A stretch of 64,000 bases of DNA from Methanocaldococcus sp. FS406-22 (GCF_000025525.1 NC_013887.1:444729-508728), one strand, 5' to 3'. Positions 37,504 through 47,330 are shown, numbered from the stretch's first letter. The notes: generated by a model not told the origin, from the letters alone. Numbers and translations: made by a program.

Positions 37504-37590
37504 GGGAGCGGGTGCCGATGAGACGACAATTCAGACCTATGTCGAATGTAATCGTTTGAAACGTCTAGTATAGTCTGAATAGGTTTCGAG
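37440..37590 (+). ncRNA. Probable omega-RNA / right end of the tnpB element
   Basis: It overlaps the 3' end of tnpB and is G/C-rich: CCCGTTAAGGGAGCGGG, then a long stem ATTCAGACCTAT / ATAGTCTGAAT (37529-37540 and 37570-37580), ending with AGGTTTCGAG at 37581-37590. In this family the guide RNA scaffold comes from exactly this place and the bases just beyond the element end act as guide. The position is established for the family; the boundary is inferred. Confidence 0.6.
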
Positions 37591-37751
37591 GCACCTAAAT
37601 AGTTTAAATACAGCAAATGAATAAATAGAACAACCACTAAATAAATATAATAAGATTAAAAGCAAAATCATAACTATTTTCTTTAAAATTTCTCTTTATA
37701 ATTTAAAGAAATTGACTATAAAACACGATTTCTTTGTATGGGGATGTCAAT

Positions 37752-39773
37752 ATGGAATTGAGAGATGAAGATTTAATTTTAGAAGAAGTTAGGGATTATT
37801 TAACTGCCTATCTAAGAAATATTCATCAAGAGGATATTATATTAGACAGTGAAAGGGTTGTAGTGGATTTAAATCAGCTTTATAACTCTGGACTAATGGA
37901 ATTTGTAGAATTTTTGATAAACAAGCCGCAAAAGGGAATTGATTTTATAAAAGAGTGCTATAATGAAGCATACTATACATTGAGGAATGAATACCCAACA
38001 AATGTAATAATTGCAGTAAAAAACCTTCCAGAAATTTTTAAAACCACAAAAAAAGGGAGAATTTTTACAATAGAAGACATTAAAAGTGATACTTTAGGGA
38101 GATTGATAGAGTTTGAGGGAATTATTGCTAAGGCATCAAAAATAAAGCCAATGTTAAAAAAAGCTTATTATATTTGCCCAAAATGTGGAAGAGAAGTTGT
38201 TAAAGAAATTGACATATTTATTACCAATCCTGAAAAAGCCCTTTGTGAATGTGGAGCTGAATTAAATTTAATTGATGATAAATGCAGTTATACAGATTTT
38301 CAAGAGATTAAAGTTCAGCAACCACCAGATTTAATGGAAAATCCTGACGACCCGCCAAAGTATATTACAACATTCTTAGAAAACAGCCCTGGAATATATG
38401 CTGGGAGGGTAAAGATAACTGGCATTCCAATAAGAGTTAAAAAGAGCAAAAAACTGCCAATTTATGACATTTATGTTAAGGCAATAAACTGTGAAGTTTT
38501 GGATGGGGAAGTGAAGATTGATTTAACAAATTCAGATATTGAAAAGATTAAAAAAATAGCTAAGAGAAAAGATGTTGTTGATTTATTGGCAGATAGATTA
38601 ATTCCAGAGATTAAAGGGCATTCAGCAATAAAAAAGGCAGTTTTCTTGCAGCAAATAAAGGGGGTTAAAAAACCAGGAAAAAGGGCTGATATTCATATAT
38701 TATTAATTACAGACCCTGGGATTGGGAAGACAGTTATTTTAAGAAAGATTGCAGAGATTCCAGGTAATTTATATGGTTCTGTAACCACTGCCACAGGAGT
38801 TGGTTTAACTGCTGCAGTTGTTAGAGAAAAGACAGAGATTGGTGAAGATACTTGGGTTATTAAGCCAGGTTTGTTAGTTAAAGCCCATAAAGGAACTGCA
38901 TGTATAGATGAGCTAACTGTTAATAAAGAACTGCAGAGCTATGTTTTAGAGGCAATGGAGAGCCAGACAATCCATATTAGTAAAGGAGGAATTAATGCTA
39001 AATTGCCAGCTGAATGTGCAATTTTAGCCGCTTGCAATCCAAGATGGGGAAGATTTAATCCAGATGTTTCTGTAGCAGAGCAGATAAATATCCCGGCACC
39101 TTTATTAAGTAGGTTTGATTTAATATTCCCAATTAGGGATGTTTCTGATAAAGATAGGGACAAAGATATAGCCGAATACATTGTAGATTTGCATAGGGCT
39201 TATTTAGATGAGGAGATAAATAAAAAGATTGGATTAGATTACCTTGAGGTTGATGGAGTTAAAATAGATAAGGAGTTTATAATAAAATACATCTACTACG
39301 CAAGACAGCAGAAGCCAATAATTAGTGATAGGGCAAAGGAGTTGTTCGTCAATTATTATGTAGAGATGAGAAAAAAGCATCAGATAACTGCAAGGCAGTT
39401 AGAGGCTGCTATAAGAATAGCTGAAGCTCATGCAAAGGCAAAGCTAAAAGATGTTGTTGATGAAGAGGATGCTAAAGAGGCAATAAATATAATCACTGAA
39501 TGCTTAAAAGAAATTGCCTATGACCCAGAGACGGGAATATTTGACGTTGATAAGATATTAGGAGTGTCTAAGAAGGAGAGGGATAAGCTAACAACTGTTT
39601 ATGAGATAATTAAAGAGCTGTCTGAAAAATCTGAACTTGTTGAACATGAAGATATTGTTGAAATGGCTAAACAAAAGGGTATTAAAGAGGATGAGTTAGA
39701 GAATATTATTAAGAAGTTGGTTAAGTATGGGGATATAGATGAGCCAAAACCAGGGAGATATAGATTATTATGA
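37752..39773 (+). CDS. mcm: MCM-type AAA+ protein, divergent
   Basis: 673 residues. It has the MCM N-terminal domain with a zinc ribbon (CPKCGREVVKEIDIF...CECGAE, around 145-180), an AAA+ core and a C-terminal winged helix (ELVEHEDIVEMAKQKG). Walker A is DPGIGKT (about 320) instead of the usual GDPGTAKS, and Walker B is CIDELT rather than CIDEFD; the arginine finger LLSRFD is intact. M. jannaschii has several mcm genes and this matches the MJ1489 type, so it need not be the main replicative helicase. ATG 37752 is preceded by GGGGATG. Confidence 0.85.
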   Translation: MELRDEDLILEEVRDYLTAYLRNIHQEDIILDSERVVVDLNQLYNSGLMEFVEFLINKPQKGIDFIKECYNEAYYTLRNEYPTNVIIAVKNLPEIFKTTKKGRIFTIEDIKSDTLGRLIEFEGIIAKASKIKPMLKKAYYICPKCGREVVKEIDIFITNPEKALCECGAELNLIDDKCSYTDFQEIKVQQPPDLMENPDDPPKYITTFLENSPGIYAGRVKITGIPIRVKKSKKLPIYDIYVKAINCEVLDGEVKIDLTNSDIEKIKKIAKRKDVVDLLADRLIPEIKGHSAIKKAVFLQQIKGVKKPGKRADIHILLITDPGIGKTVILRKIAEIPGNLYGSVTTATGVGLTAAVVREKTEIGEDTWVIKPGLLVKAHKGTACIDELTVNKELQSYVLEAMESQTIHISKGGINAKLPAECAILAACNPRWGRFNPDVSVAEQINIPAPLLSRFDLIFPIRDVSDKDRDKDIAEYIVDLHRAYLDEEINKKIGLDYLEVDGVKIDKEFIIKYIYYARQQKPIISDRAKELFVNYYVEMRKKHQITARQLEAAIRIAEAHAKAKLKDVVDEEDAKEAINIITECLKEIAYDPETGIFDVDKILGVSKKERDKLTTVYEIIKELSEKSELVEHEDIVEMAKQKGIKEDELENIIKKLVKYGDIDEPKPGRYRLL

Positions 39774-39814
39774 TTAGTTTTTTAATTGTTGATTATTAAA
39801 TGGGATGTGGTATC

Positions 39815-41086
39815 ATGCTGTTAAAAAACTGTAGGATAGTGAAAGATAACAAAATCATTGAGGGAGATATTTTAATCAATGATAATGGAGTTATTGAGAA
39901 AATAGCCAAAGATATTAAAGTAGATGATGAAACAATAGATATAAGAGGCTATTTAGTTATTCCGGGAGTTATTGACGCACATGTTCATTTTAGATGGGGA
40001 GAGGAAGAGAAGGAAGATTTTTTAAGTGGGAGTTTGGCTGGGATAAATGGAGGAGTGTGCTTTGCCATAGACATGCCAAATAATAAGCCCCCTATAGCAA
40101 CTAAACAGCTTTTTTATAAAAAACTTAAAGACTGCAAGAGATACAGCAAAATAAACGTGTTTTTAAACTTTGGTGTTACAGAGAAAAACTATTTTGAGAT
40201 TATAGAGGAGGCAAAGGCATATAAGATATTCATGGTTAAATCCGTTGGAGATTTGTTTATAGAGGATTATTCAAAATTAAAAGACATTTTAAACCAAAAT
40301 AAAGTTTTTTGTATCCATGCTGAACATAAGGATATAATAAATGAAAATTTAAAAAAATACTCCTTAAATAGCTGGACAGACCACTGCAAAATTAGGGACA
40401 AAAAATCAGAGGTTGAAGCAGTTAAAGAAGTTATAAAAAATCTAAGAATTATTGATAAATATAATGATAAAAAGCCTCACATACACTTTTGCCATATCTC
40501 AACCAAAGAGGCATTATATTTAATAAAAAAAGCAAAAAAAGATCTAAAAAATATCAGAATTACTGTTGAAGCTACTCCTCACCACATCTATTTAAACAAA
40601 GACATGGCTGAAGAACTAAAGGGCTTTGGCAAGTTTAATCCTCCATTGAGAGATAAAGATGACAACATAGCTTTAATTAAAGGTATTATAAATAGAGATG
40701 TTGATATTATAGCCTCTGACCATGCTCCTCATCTGTTGGAGGACAAGCTTAAAGATGTTAAAAACTGCCCTTCTGGAATTCCGGGAATTGAGACTATTGT
40801 CCCTCTAACTCTAAATTTGGTTAATAAAAAGTTAATAACTTTATTTGATGCAATAAGGGTTTTATCACAAAATCCAGCCAAAATATTTGATATAAACAAC
40901 AAAATTGAAGAAGACAATTTGGCAAACCTAACCATTATTGATTTAAAAAAAGAAGGAAAAATTAATGTTGAATTATTCAAATCAAAGGCAAAGTTCAGCC
41001 CGTTTGATAAATGGGAAGTTAAGGGCTTCCCAATCTATACGGTTGTTAATGGAAAGGTTTATGAAGCTTATGGGTTTTATTATTAA
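39815..41086 (+). CDS. pyrC: Dihydroorotase
   Basis: 423 residues, type I amidohydrolase for ring closure of carbamoyl-aspartate in UMP synthesis. Metal ligands: DAHVHFR near the N-terminus, the HAEHKD and HFCHIS segments, and SDHAPH later. A catalytic loop [10 protein letters not shown] is typical. The carbamylated lysine position may be the K in [11 protein letters not shown]. The ATG at 39815 has GGTATC in front and agrees with the family start (MLLKNCRIV). Confidence 0.93.
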   Translation: MLLKNCRIVKDNKIIEGDILINDNGVIEKIAKDIKVDDETIDIRGYLVIPGVIDAHVHFRWGEEEKEDFLSGSLAGINGGVCFAIDMPNNKPPIATKQLFYKKLKDCKRYSKINVFLNFGVTEKNYFEIIEEAKAYKIFMVKSVGDLFIEDYSKLKDILNQNKVFCIHAEHKDIINENLKKYSLNSWTDHCKIRDKKSEVEAVKEVIKNLRIIDKYNDKKPHIHFCHISTKEALYLIKKAKKDLKNIRITVEATPHHIYLNKDMAEELKGFGKFNPPLRDKDDNIALIKGIINRDVDIIASDHAPHLLEDKLKDVKNCPSGIPGIETIVPLTLNLVNKKLITLFDAIRVLSQNPAKIFDINNKIEEDNLANLTIIDLKKEGKINVELFKSKAKFSPFDKWEVKGFPIYTVVNGKVYEAYGFYY

Positions 41087-41175
41087 CCATATTTAAAAAT
41101 AGAAAAATATATAAAAATTAAAAGATAAAATTTTAATGTTAAATGTTATAAAGAAGAAAATTTTTGGTGAAAGAT

Positions 41176-41550
41176 ATGGTAAGTTTTGACCAGGAAAAAA
41201 TGTTAAAACCAGCTATAATTGGGGGAATTATTAACATAGTTCTTGATGTTGTATGCTGTTTGGGGATTATAGTAGGTGGAGCTATTGCAGCCCATCTTTA
41301 TGTTAATGCAGGGGGAGTTTGTGATTATGAAAATTGTGGATTAGTTGGAGCAATCTCAGGAGTAATTGGAGGATTCTTTGGGAGTATACTAAATTATCTA
41401 TTAATGGCACAACTTATGGTAATGTTTGGAGGATATCATCCTTATGGTATGGGAACCTCTTTAATTATCTCAATGATTTCGGGTATAATCTTTGGAGCAA
41501 TATTAGGAGCAGTAGGGGGAGTAATATATGTTGTTATAAAAAATAGATAA
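41176..41550 (+). CDS. Small multi-pass membrane protein (DUF5518-like)
   Basis: 124 residues with three to four glycine-rich membrane helices (PAIIGGIINIVLDVVCCLGI, AISGVIGGFFGSILNYLL, GIIFGAILGAVGGVIYVVI). The Gly-zipper pattern recalls small archaeal membrane proteins such as DUF5518, and the call is tentative. GGTGAA lies four bases before ATG 41176. It is 8 bp upstream of a DUF2085-like gene. Confidence 0.55.
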   Translation: MVSFDQEKMLKPAIIGGIINIVLDVVCCLGIIVGGAIAAHLYVNAGGVCDYENCGLVGAISGVIGGFFGSILNYLLMAQLMVMFGGYHPYGMGTSLIISMISGIIFGAILGAVGGVIYVVIKNR

Positions 41551-41558
41551 GTGATGCT

Positions 41559-42056
41559 ATGAAAAAATATTATGTACTTATTCTTGTCTCTTTTCTCATT
41601 TTCTATTTAGGAATTTTTTTGGCCCCTTATTTTGCATTTTTAGGAGAACATTCAAATTTTTGGAAGTTAATTTCAATATGTTTTTATTCTATATACTCCC
41701 CCATATGTCATCAAATGCCACAAAGAAGCTTTTTTATTTTTGGACATAAGATGGCAGTTTGTGCGAGATGTTTTGGAATTTATACAGGCTTTTTAATTGG
41801 AATGCTTATTTACCCATTTTTCAAAAAATTAGATGATTTTAAAATCCCCAACAGATGGTATTTAATAATTTCATCAATTCCTATGGCAGTTGATGGAACT
41901 ACCCAACTAATTGGGTTAAGAGAAAGTTTTAATGAGTTGAGATTTATAACTGGATTTATTGTTGGTTTTACTATAACTTTTTATATTTTACCGATATTCT
42001 TTAAGCTTCTATCCAAATATAAAATCAAACATGCCAATATAAAAATTTACAAATAA
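41559..42056 (+). CDS. DUF2085-family membrane protein
   Basis: 165 residues, four to five membrane helices, with the family core SPICHQMPQRSFFIFGHKMAVCARCFGIYTG in its centre (given in parts: CHQMPQRSF and VCARCFGIYTG), containing conserved His and Cys residues that could bind metal. Function is not known. It shares a transcript with the small membrane protein upstream. Confidence 0.75.
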   Translation: MKKYYVLILVSFLIFYLGIFLAPYFAFLGEHSNFWKLISICFYSIYSPICHQMPQRSFFIFGHKMAVCARCFGIYTGFLIGMLIYPFFKKLDDFKIPNRWYLIISSIPMAVDGTTQLIGLRESFNELRFITGFIVGFTITFYILPIFFKLLSKYKIKHANIKIYK

Positions 42057-42088
42057 TAGAAAATTATATATATAAGTTTTGCATTAGT

Positions 42089-42172
42089 TTAGGAGCTTCA
42101 CGCTAGCATCTTTAGGTTTTAACTTCCATATCCAATATAAAACTGCAAAAGCTCTAAAGATAGGAGGTGATT
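42089..42172 (+). promoter_or_regulatory. 5' leader with mutually exclusive stems before a strong ribosome site
   Basis: ATCTTTAG (42109-42116) pairs perfectly with CTAAAGAT (42155-42162), which abuts the unusually full site AGGAGGTGAT (42163-42172). TTTAGGAGCTT (42089-42099) can instead pair with AAGCTCTAAA (42150-42159). A TATATATA box at 42067-42074 lies upstream. The overlap suggests a translation switch, but if transcription begins near 42095 the first arm may be missing. Confidence 0.35.
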
Positions 42173-42175
42173 TCA

Positions 42176-42478
42176 ATGGAGGGTGTTAAAATTAAAGAAA
42201 TTAAGAGAATAGATGTGTTATCTCTTGCAGTATTTGGTGGAGTATTTAACACACTTTTGGTAGTTATATGGTGGTTATTATTGATGCTAATACTTAGTCC
42301 GCTCTTAGCTTATTCTGGAAGTAATGTTGCTGTAGGTTTTTTAGGTTGGGGAATCCTTGGTCTTATAATATATTCCATTGTTGGTTTTGTATTTGGTTTT
42401 ATAGGAGGGGCAATTACTGCTATTATCTATAATATTGTAGCATCAATAGTAGGTGGCATAAAAATAGTGTTAAAGTAA
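42176..42478 (+). CDS. Small membrane protein (DUF3566-like, tentative)
   Basis: 100 residues. A short amphipathic start (GVKIKEIKRIDVLSLAVF) precedes two long hydrophobic helices (TLLVVIWWLLLMLILSPLL and ILGLIIYSIVGFVFGFIGG) and a C-terminal helix. The opening resembles DUF3566-type membrane domains. GGAGGTGAT four bases before ATG 42176 is the strongest ribosome site in the window, so it may be made in quantity. Confidence 0.55.
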   Translation: MEGVKIKEIKRIDVLSLAVFGGVFNTLLVVIWWLLLMLILSPLLAYSGSNVAVGFLGWGILGLIIYSIVGFVFGFIGGAITAIIYNIVASIVGGIKIVLK

Positions 42479-42550
42479 TTTTGCTATTTTTAATAATTTT
42501 CAATTAATTATGTTATTAATAAATTATAAAATTTAAATAGAGTGGAATTT

Positions 42551-43237
42551 ATGAACTACGACCAAAAAATAATAGAAAGGGGGAAATTATATTACAGAAA
42601 CAATTTGGTGAAATACTGTATAAAATACAAAAATTTTTTGTTTGGGGAGGTTATAGGTTCAGAGACATACAAAGTTAAAGTTGATTTAGATGATAACTAT
42701 TTTGGTTTATGCACCTGTCCATACAAATACAACTGCAAACACGCCTATGCCCTAATTGAAGCGTATAAAAACAACAACTACATAGATGCTGAAAAAATTT
42801 TTAAAGAAATAGAAAATAAACCCAAAGAAGAAATTTTAGAAGTTTTAAAAAATCTAATCATTAAATATTATCTATGGGATGAGTTTTTAGATACAAATAG
42901 TTTGTTAAACAAAGCTATTGGGTTAATAAAACTAATTCCATTAGAAAAAAAGAATATCCACACATTTAAATCATTTTTAAGGAATCAGTTTGTTAAAAAT
43001 GCTGATGATGAGGAATTAATAAAAATTATTGATGAAATGATAAAGGCAGATTTGGATTTTAATAATTCTGATATTATAGAAGCATTAACAATAATATTAG
43101 ACGAAATCTTCAAAAGAGAAAATAAAGGAATCATAAAAAAGCTTATAAATTTATATAGGAAGTATAAAAAAGAGTTATGGATTGTTGGAGATTATTTAAT
43201 TATACATTACGATAATTACTTTGATTATGAGGGTTAG
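42551..43237 (+). CDS. SWIM zinc-finger protein
   Basis: 228 residues. The N-terminal SWIM motif CTCPYKYNCKHAYAL has the CxCxnCxH zinc set seen in proteins binding DNA or partners. The rest is helical with no known domain. ATG 42551 follows GTGGA by four bases. The stop overlaps the convergent AAA ATPase stop by 4 bases. Confidence 0.75.
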   Translation: MNYDQKIIERGKLYYRNNLVKYCIKYKNFLFGEVIGSETYKVKVDLDDNYFGLCTCPYKYNCKHAYALIEAYKNNNYIDAEKIFKEIENKPKEEILEVLKNLIIKYYLWDEFLDTNSLLNKAIGLIKLIPLEKKNIHTFKSFLRNQFVKNADDEELIKIIDEMIKADLDFNNSDIIEALTIILDEIFKRENKGIIKKLINLYRKYKKELWIVGDYLIIHYDNYFDYEG

Positions 43238-44349
43238 AGATAGAGATGTTGTGGAGCTTCCCTTCTATTACTTACAATCTTCTTTAAAGCCCATTCTAAA
43301 TCTTCTTTACTAATATAATCTCTATCTTCTAATATAGCCTTATGTAGTGCTGGCTTTAAGAATTTCTCTTTAATATCTCTACCACTAAATCCTTTTGTTT
43401 TTTCAACGAATTCTTTTAAATTAGCTTTAACAGGAATTGGCATCTTTTTAGCATACAATTCCATAATCTTTAATCTCTCTTCATCATTTGGTAATTTGAA
43501 CTCAATCTCTTCTTCAAATCTACTTCTAATTGCCGGGTCTAACATGGCTGGGTTATTTGTAGCCGCTATAGTTACAACTCCTTCATTTTCTTTAATTCCA
43601 TCTAATTCAGTTAGTAGAGCATTAACTACTTCAGAAACATCTCCTCTCAATGATTGGTACTCTCTACTAAGTCCTATTGCATCTAACTCATCAATAAACA
43701 CAATACATGGAGCATTTTCTGAAGCTCTTTGATAGAGTTCTCTAATCATTTTAGAGGCATCTCCAACATGCTCTCCAATAAGTTCTGGAGCTTTCACTAA
43801 TATGAATGATGAGTTAGTCTCTGTAGCTAAAGCTCTCGCCATCAATGTCTTTCCAGTTCCTGGAGGTCCATAGAACAATACATTCTTTGGAGCCCACTCT
43901 CCAAAGAGCTTTGGATTTTCTAAATACTTCATGATAATCCTACATTTCTTCTTAGCCTCTTCCTGCCCAATAATCTCGCTGAACTTAGCTTTTTTAAACT
44001 GTGTTCTAAGGATTTTTTTAGGAGTTTGTAATTTAAATACTGTCTCGCTTGTAATCATACCTCCTTCTTTTGGGTAAGTTGAAATAACCTTGAAAGCATA
44101 ATCTGGAAGGATTGAGTTATCAAATAAGTAATCTCCCTCTTTAACAATCTCGCCAATCCACTGGTCTCTCGCATAGATGTTGAATAATATAGGGTCATCA
44201 GTAGAAACTTTAACATTCTCGCTACTAACCCTAATTGGGAATCCCGCAGGCTCTAATACAACATACTTTAATGATGGTAATGTATCATCATAAGTTTTAA
44301 TCTTTGAAAAAGATTTTATTTTTATTGGATTAAATCCAATTTTACTCAT
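43234..44349 (-). CDS. AAA-family ATPase related to proteasomal regulatory subunits
   Basis: 371 residues. The N-terminal 125 residues are beta-rich; the AAA module follows: Walker A GPPGTGKT, Walker B CIVFIDELDAIG, sensor and arginine-finger ATNNPAMLDPAIRSRFEEEIEF. It was named a 26S regulatory-subunit homologue in M. jannaschii (MJ1494) but lacks the coiled coil and HbYX tail of PAN; it ends APQHLYL. It is divergent from a ClpP-like protease gene with 105 bp between, which hints at joint work. Confidence 0.85.
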   Translation of the reverse strand: MSKIGFNPIKIKSFSKIKTYDDTLPSLKYVVLEPAGFPIRVSSENVKVSTDDPILFNIYARDQWIGEIVKEGDYLFDNSILPDYAFKVISTYPKEGGMITSETVFKLQTPKKILRTQFKKAKFSEIIGQEEAKKKCRIIMKYLENPKLFGEWAPKNVLFYGPPGTGKTLMARALATETNSSFILVKAPELIGEHVGDASKMIRELYQRASENAPCIVFIDELDAIGLSREYQSLRGDVSEVVNALLTELDGIKENEGVVTIAATNNPAMLDPAIRSRFEEEIEFKLPNDEERLKIMELYAKKMPIPVKANLKEFVEKTKGFSGRDIKEKFLKPALHKAILEDRDYISKEDLEWALKKIVSNRREAPQHLYL

Positions 44350-44454
44350 AATCTCTCACCAATTTAAATGATGATAGTAAGTAGTAAGGCAACTATATTT
44401 ATATTCATGAAGTGATATTAATAATTTACTTTACCAAAAATGTAGGGGGATGGA

Positions 44455-45291
44455 ATGACATCGATGGATATGCTTTTCTTCTTATTCATATTCCTATTGT
44501 TTATTTATCCAGAGATGATGTTGAGATATAGGATAATGAGAAGGTTGAGATGTATAAGGGAGATAGAGAGAGAAAGAGGAACGAGAGTTATAGCTATGAT
44601 ACATAGGCAAGAAGCATTAACATTCTTAGGAATACCGATATATAAATTTATCACTATTGAAGATAGTGAAGAGATTTTAAGAGCTATTAGATTAACACCA
44701 GAAGATATGCCTATTGATTTAATCATCCATACACCTGGAGGTTTAGCTTTAGCGAGTGAGCAGATAGCTTTAGCTTTAAAAGAACATAAAGCTAAAACAA
44801 CAGTTATAATCCCACATTATGCTATGAGTGGAGGTAGTTTAATAGCCTTAGCGGCTGATGAAATAATTATGGATAAAAATGCTGTTATGGGGCCAGTAGA
44901 CCCTCAAATTGGGCAGTATCCTGCCGCATCTATCTTAGAAGCATACTATAGAAAAGGAGAGAAGGTAGACGATGAGACATTAATATTGGTTGATATATCA
45001 AAAAAGGCAATTAAACAGATGGAAGAGTTTGTTTATGAGTTGTTGAAAGATAAATATGGGGATGAAAAAGCTAAAGAAATTGCAAAAAAACTAACTTCAG
45101 GAACATGGACACATGACTATCCTTTAACAGTTAATAAATTGAAAGAGCTTGGCATTGAAGTTAATACAAACGTTCCAAGAAAAGTTTATGAGCTGTTAGA
45201 GCTTTATCCACAACCAATGGGTGCAAAGCCATCTGTCTATTACATCCCTATCCCATATAGCAAAAAAGAAAGTGAAAAAAATGCAAAATAA
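44455..45291 (+). CDS. Membrane-anchored ClpP/crotonase-fold protease (SDH-protease family)
   Basis: 278 residues of the serine-dehydrogenase-proteinase family (DUF114). An N-terminal helix ([18 protein letters not shown]) anchors it. The fold shows [21 protein letters not shown] and the nucleophile serine in [23 protein letters not shown], with GPVDPQIG after it. These look like soluble-peptide or membrane-protein proteases. GGGGGAT three bases before ATG. The next gene starts inside its last codons. Confidence 0.82.
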   Translation: MTSMDMLFFLFIFLLFIYPEMMLRYRIMRRLRCIREIERERGTRVIAMIHRQEALTFLGIPIYKFITIEDSEEILRAIRLTPEDMPIDLIIHTPGGLALASEQIALALKEHKAKTTVIIPHYAMSGGSLIALAADEIIMDKNAVMGPVDPQIGQYPAASILEAYYRKGEKVDDETLILVDISKKAIKQMEEFVYELLKDKYGDEKAKEIAKKLTSGTWTHDYPLTVNKLKELGIEVNTNVPRKVYELLELYPQPMGAKPSVYYIPIPYSKKESEKNAK

Positions 45292-45628
45292 GAAAATTAA
45301 AAAAGTTAGAGTTGGGGAATTAGAATTTGATGTTGTATTAGCAGATAATTTTATTAAAAGAGCTTTTGGTTTAATGCTTAGGGATATTGGAGATAAAGCT
45401 ATGCTATTCCTATACAAAAGAAGAAAAATAGCTATGCACACATTCTTTATGCTTTATCCTATTGATGTAATTTTTATTGATAAAGATGTGGTTGTTGAAG
45501 CTGTAAGATTAAAACCATGGAAAACCTACAAATGCAAAAATTACTCAACGGCAATGCTTGAATTTAAGTGTAGAGATGTTGAGCTAAATAAGCTTATTGG
45601 GAAAAAAGTAGAATTTATGAGAGGATAA
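45281..45628 (+). CDS. DUF192-family protein
   Basis: 115 residues. The family core [42 protein letters not shown], given in parts as [18 protein letters not shown], matches DUF192, a small beta-fold protein of unknown function. ATG 45281 follows GTGAA by three bases and overlaps the protease stop by 11 bases, so translation is coupled. A further in-frame start at 45221 would overlap that gene by 70 bases and lacks a site. Confidence 0.82.
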   Translation: MQNKKIKKVRVGELEFDVVLADNFIKRAFGLMLRDIGDKAMLFLYKRRKIAMHTFFMLYPIDVIFIDKDVVVEAVRLKPWKTYKCKNYSTAMLEFKCRDVELNKLIGKKVEFMRG

Positions 45629-45630
45629 TT

Positions 45631-46662
45631 ATGGATTATTTAAAAATCTTAGAGGATTTAGTAAAAATCAGAACTGACAATAGAATTGGTGTTAAAAAGG
45701 CATTTAAATATTTATCTAATCTTTTTAATAACTTAGGAATAAAGAATACTACCATTGAGAATTGTTTTGTAGCTTATAAAGAAAAAGAAAACTTTGATTT
45801 GATATTAAATTCACATATAGACACTGTAAAAGTCCAATCAAATTTTAAAAAGGATGATAACAATTTTTATGGAACTGGAGTTATAGATGCCAAAGGGAAT
45901 GTAGTTTTAATGATTCATGCTTTTTTAAATAGTAATAATTCTTTGTTGGTTATATCTCCAGATGAAGAAACAGAATCAAATGGAATCTATAATTTTTGTC
46001 AATATTTGAGGAATAAAAATAAAATTAAGAAAGATATTAAATGCATAGTTGGAGAGCCAACAGATTTGAAAGTTTGTATTGGACATAAGGGGAGGTTTGA
46101 GTATATTGTTGAGGCATTTGGTAAAGCGAGGCATGCTTCATCTCAAGGCCTAAATCCAATAGAAATCTTAAGCAGAGTTATCTTAGATTTAAGACAAATG
46201 CCTTTGGAAAAGATTAAAGTTGATAAAATCTACAGTTCTTCAATAACTCCAACCATAATAAAAGGCGGAATTCAAAGTAATATAATTCCTGACTATGCTT
46301 ATGTCTTATTTGATGTTAGGAGTGTTGAGAAGGATATAATAAAAAAGATAGACAATTTTTTATCTCAAAAACATTACTCAAAGCATATAAAAAGTGGATT
46401 AAATCCAGGAAGACATTATGCTGATTTCTACATGCTTGAAAATAAAGAGTTGATAGATAAGTTGTCTAAACACTTTAAAATATCCTTTTTCAATGCCACC
46501 TGTGAAGCATATTACTTCAACAAATTTTTAAAGGCAGATACTGTTATTTATGGCGTTGGAAGATTAGAGCTTGCCCATTCTAAAGAAGAGTATTTAAATT
46601 TAAATGATTTTGACAAAGGAATTAAAGAAGTAGAGAAGCTTGCAGAATTGATGTTAAGTTAA
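45631..46662 (+). CDS. M20-family metallohydrolase (LysK/ArgE/DapE-like)
   Basis: 343 residues. Metal ligands of the M20 family: NSHIDTV, GTGVIDAKGN, SPDEETES and VGEPTDLKVCIGHKGR, with the dimerisation segment GKARHASSQGLNPIE. The last histidine is in LELAHSKEEY. It is short like LysK, which frees lysine or ornithine from the carrier protein LysW, but the partner cannot be seen here. The substrate is therefore open: an acylated diamino acid. It begins 2 bp behind the DUF192 gene. Confidence 0.8.
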   Translation: MDYLKILEDLVKIRTDNRIGVKKAFKYLSNLFNNLGIKNTTIENCFVAYKEKENFDLILNSHIDTVKVQSNFKKDDNNFYGTGVIDAKGNVVLMIHAFLNSNNSLLVISPDEETESNGIYNFCQYLRNKNKIKKDIKCIVGEPTDLKVCIGHKGRFEYIVEAFGKARHASSQGLNPIEILSRVILDLRQMPLEKIKVDKIYSSSITPTIIKGGIQSNIIPDYAYVLFDVRSVEKDIIKKIDNFLSQKHYSKHIKSGLNPGRHYADFYMLENKELIDKLSKHFKISFFNATCEAYYFNKFLKADTVIYGVGRLELAHSKEEYLNLNDFDKGIKEVEKLAELMLS

Positions 46663-47330
46663 ATTTCTAAATTTGTAATTCTAATTCCTGTTCCTTTTGA
46701 CTTATATTTTATATTTAATCCAATTAATAATGGTGTTATTGCCTCAATAATTCTTGATTTTTCTAAATTACCACAATCAATTGCCCTAACTCCATCTATT
46801 TGATTAGCTAAATCAATAACAACTTTCTTTGCCTCCTCATCATTTCCACAAACTAAGATATCACAATCAACTGGATTATCTAAATCTTCCAAAACAGCAT
46901 GACAAACATTTTGAAATGCACTAACTACCTTACTCTCTTTTAATACATTTTGAACCATTTCAGCAACTGAGCCATCTGGAGGAAACAACAACCTTGTTGG
47001 TTTATCTCCAATAGCTGTTGCTAAAGGAACACCAATAGAAACTACTATCTTCCCCTTTAAATCTTCTTTCAATTGTTTTATTGTTGATAGAGTGTATTCA
47101 TAAGGTATTGAAAGGATAACGACATCTCCTTCTTTTGCTGCCTCTTTATTTTCTAAGCCAATGATATCTGCCTCAATTCCTCTCTGATTTAATATTTCTT
47201 TAGCTTTTTTAGCGGCTTCTTCTGCTTTTTCTTTCTTTCTTGAACCTATGATTATCTTATTATTTTTAGCCAATCTTAAAGCTAAACCAAATCCTTGGTC
47301 TCCAGTTCCTCCCAATATCGCTATTTTCAT
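46659..47330 (-). CDS. fno: F420H2:NADP oxidoreductase
   Basis: 223 residues. It passes hydride between F420 and NADP. The N-terminal IAILGGTGDQGFGLALRLA binds NADP, IIGSRKKEKAEEAA gives the phosphate site, and VVSAFQNVCHAVLED and the C-terminal NIKYKSKGTGIRITNLEI fit the family. It overlaps the stop of the M20 gene by 4 bases (convergent) and the RNase Z start-side gene by 4 bases, so it lies at the end of the minus-strand operon. Confidence 0.92.
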   Translation of the reverse strand: MKIAILGGTGDQGFGLALRLAKNNKIIIGSRKKEKAEEAAKKAKEILNQRGIEADIIGLENKEAAKEGDVVILSIPYEYTLSTIKQLKEDLKGKIVVSIGVPLATAIGDKPTRLLFPPDGSVAEMVQNVLKESKVVSAFQNVCHAVLEDLDNPVDCDILVCGNDEEAKKVVIDLANQIDGVRAIDCGNLEKSRIIEAITPLLIGLNIKYKSKGTGIRITNLEI

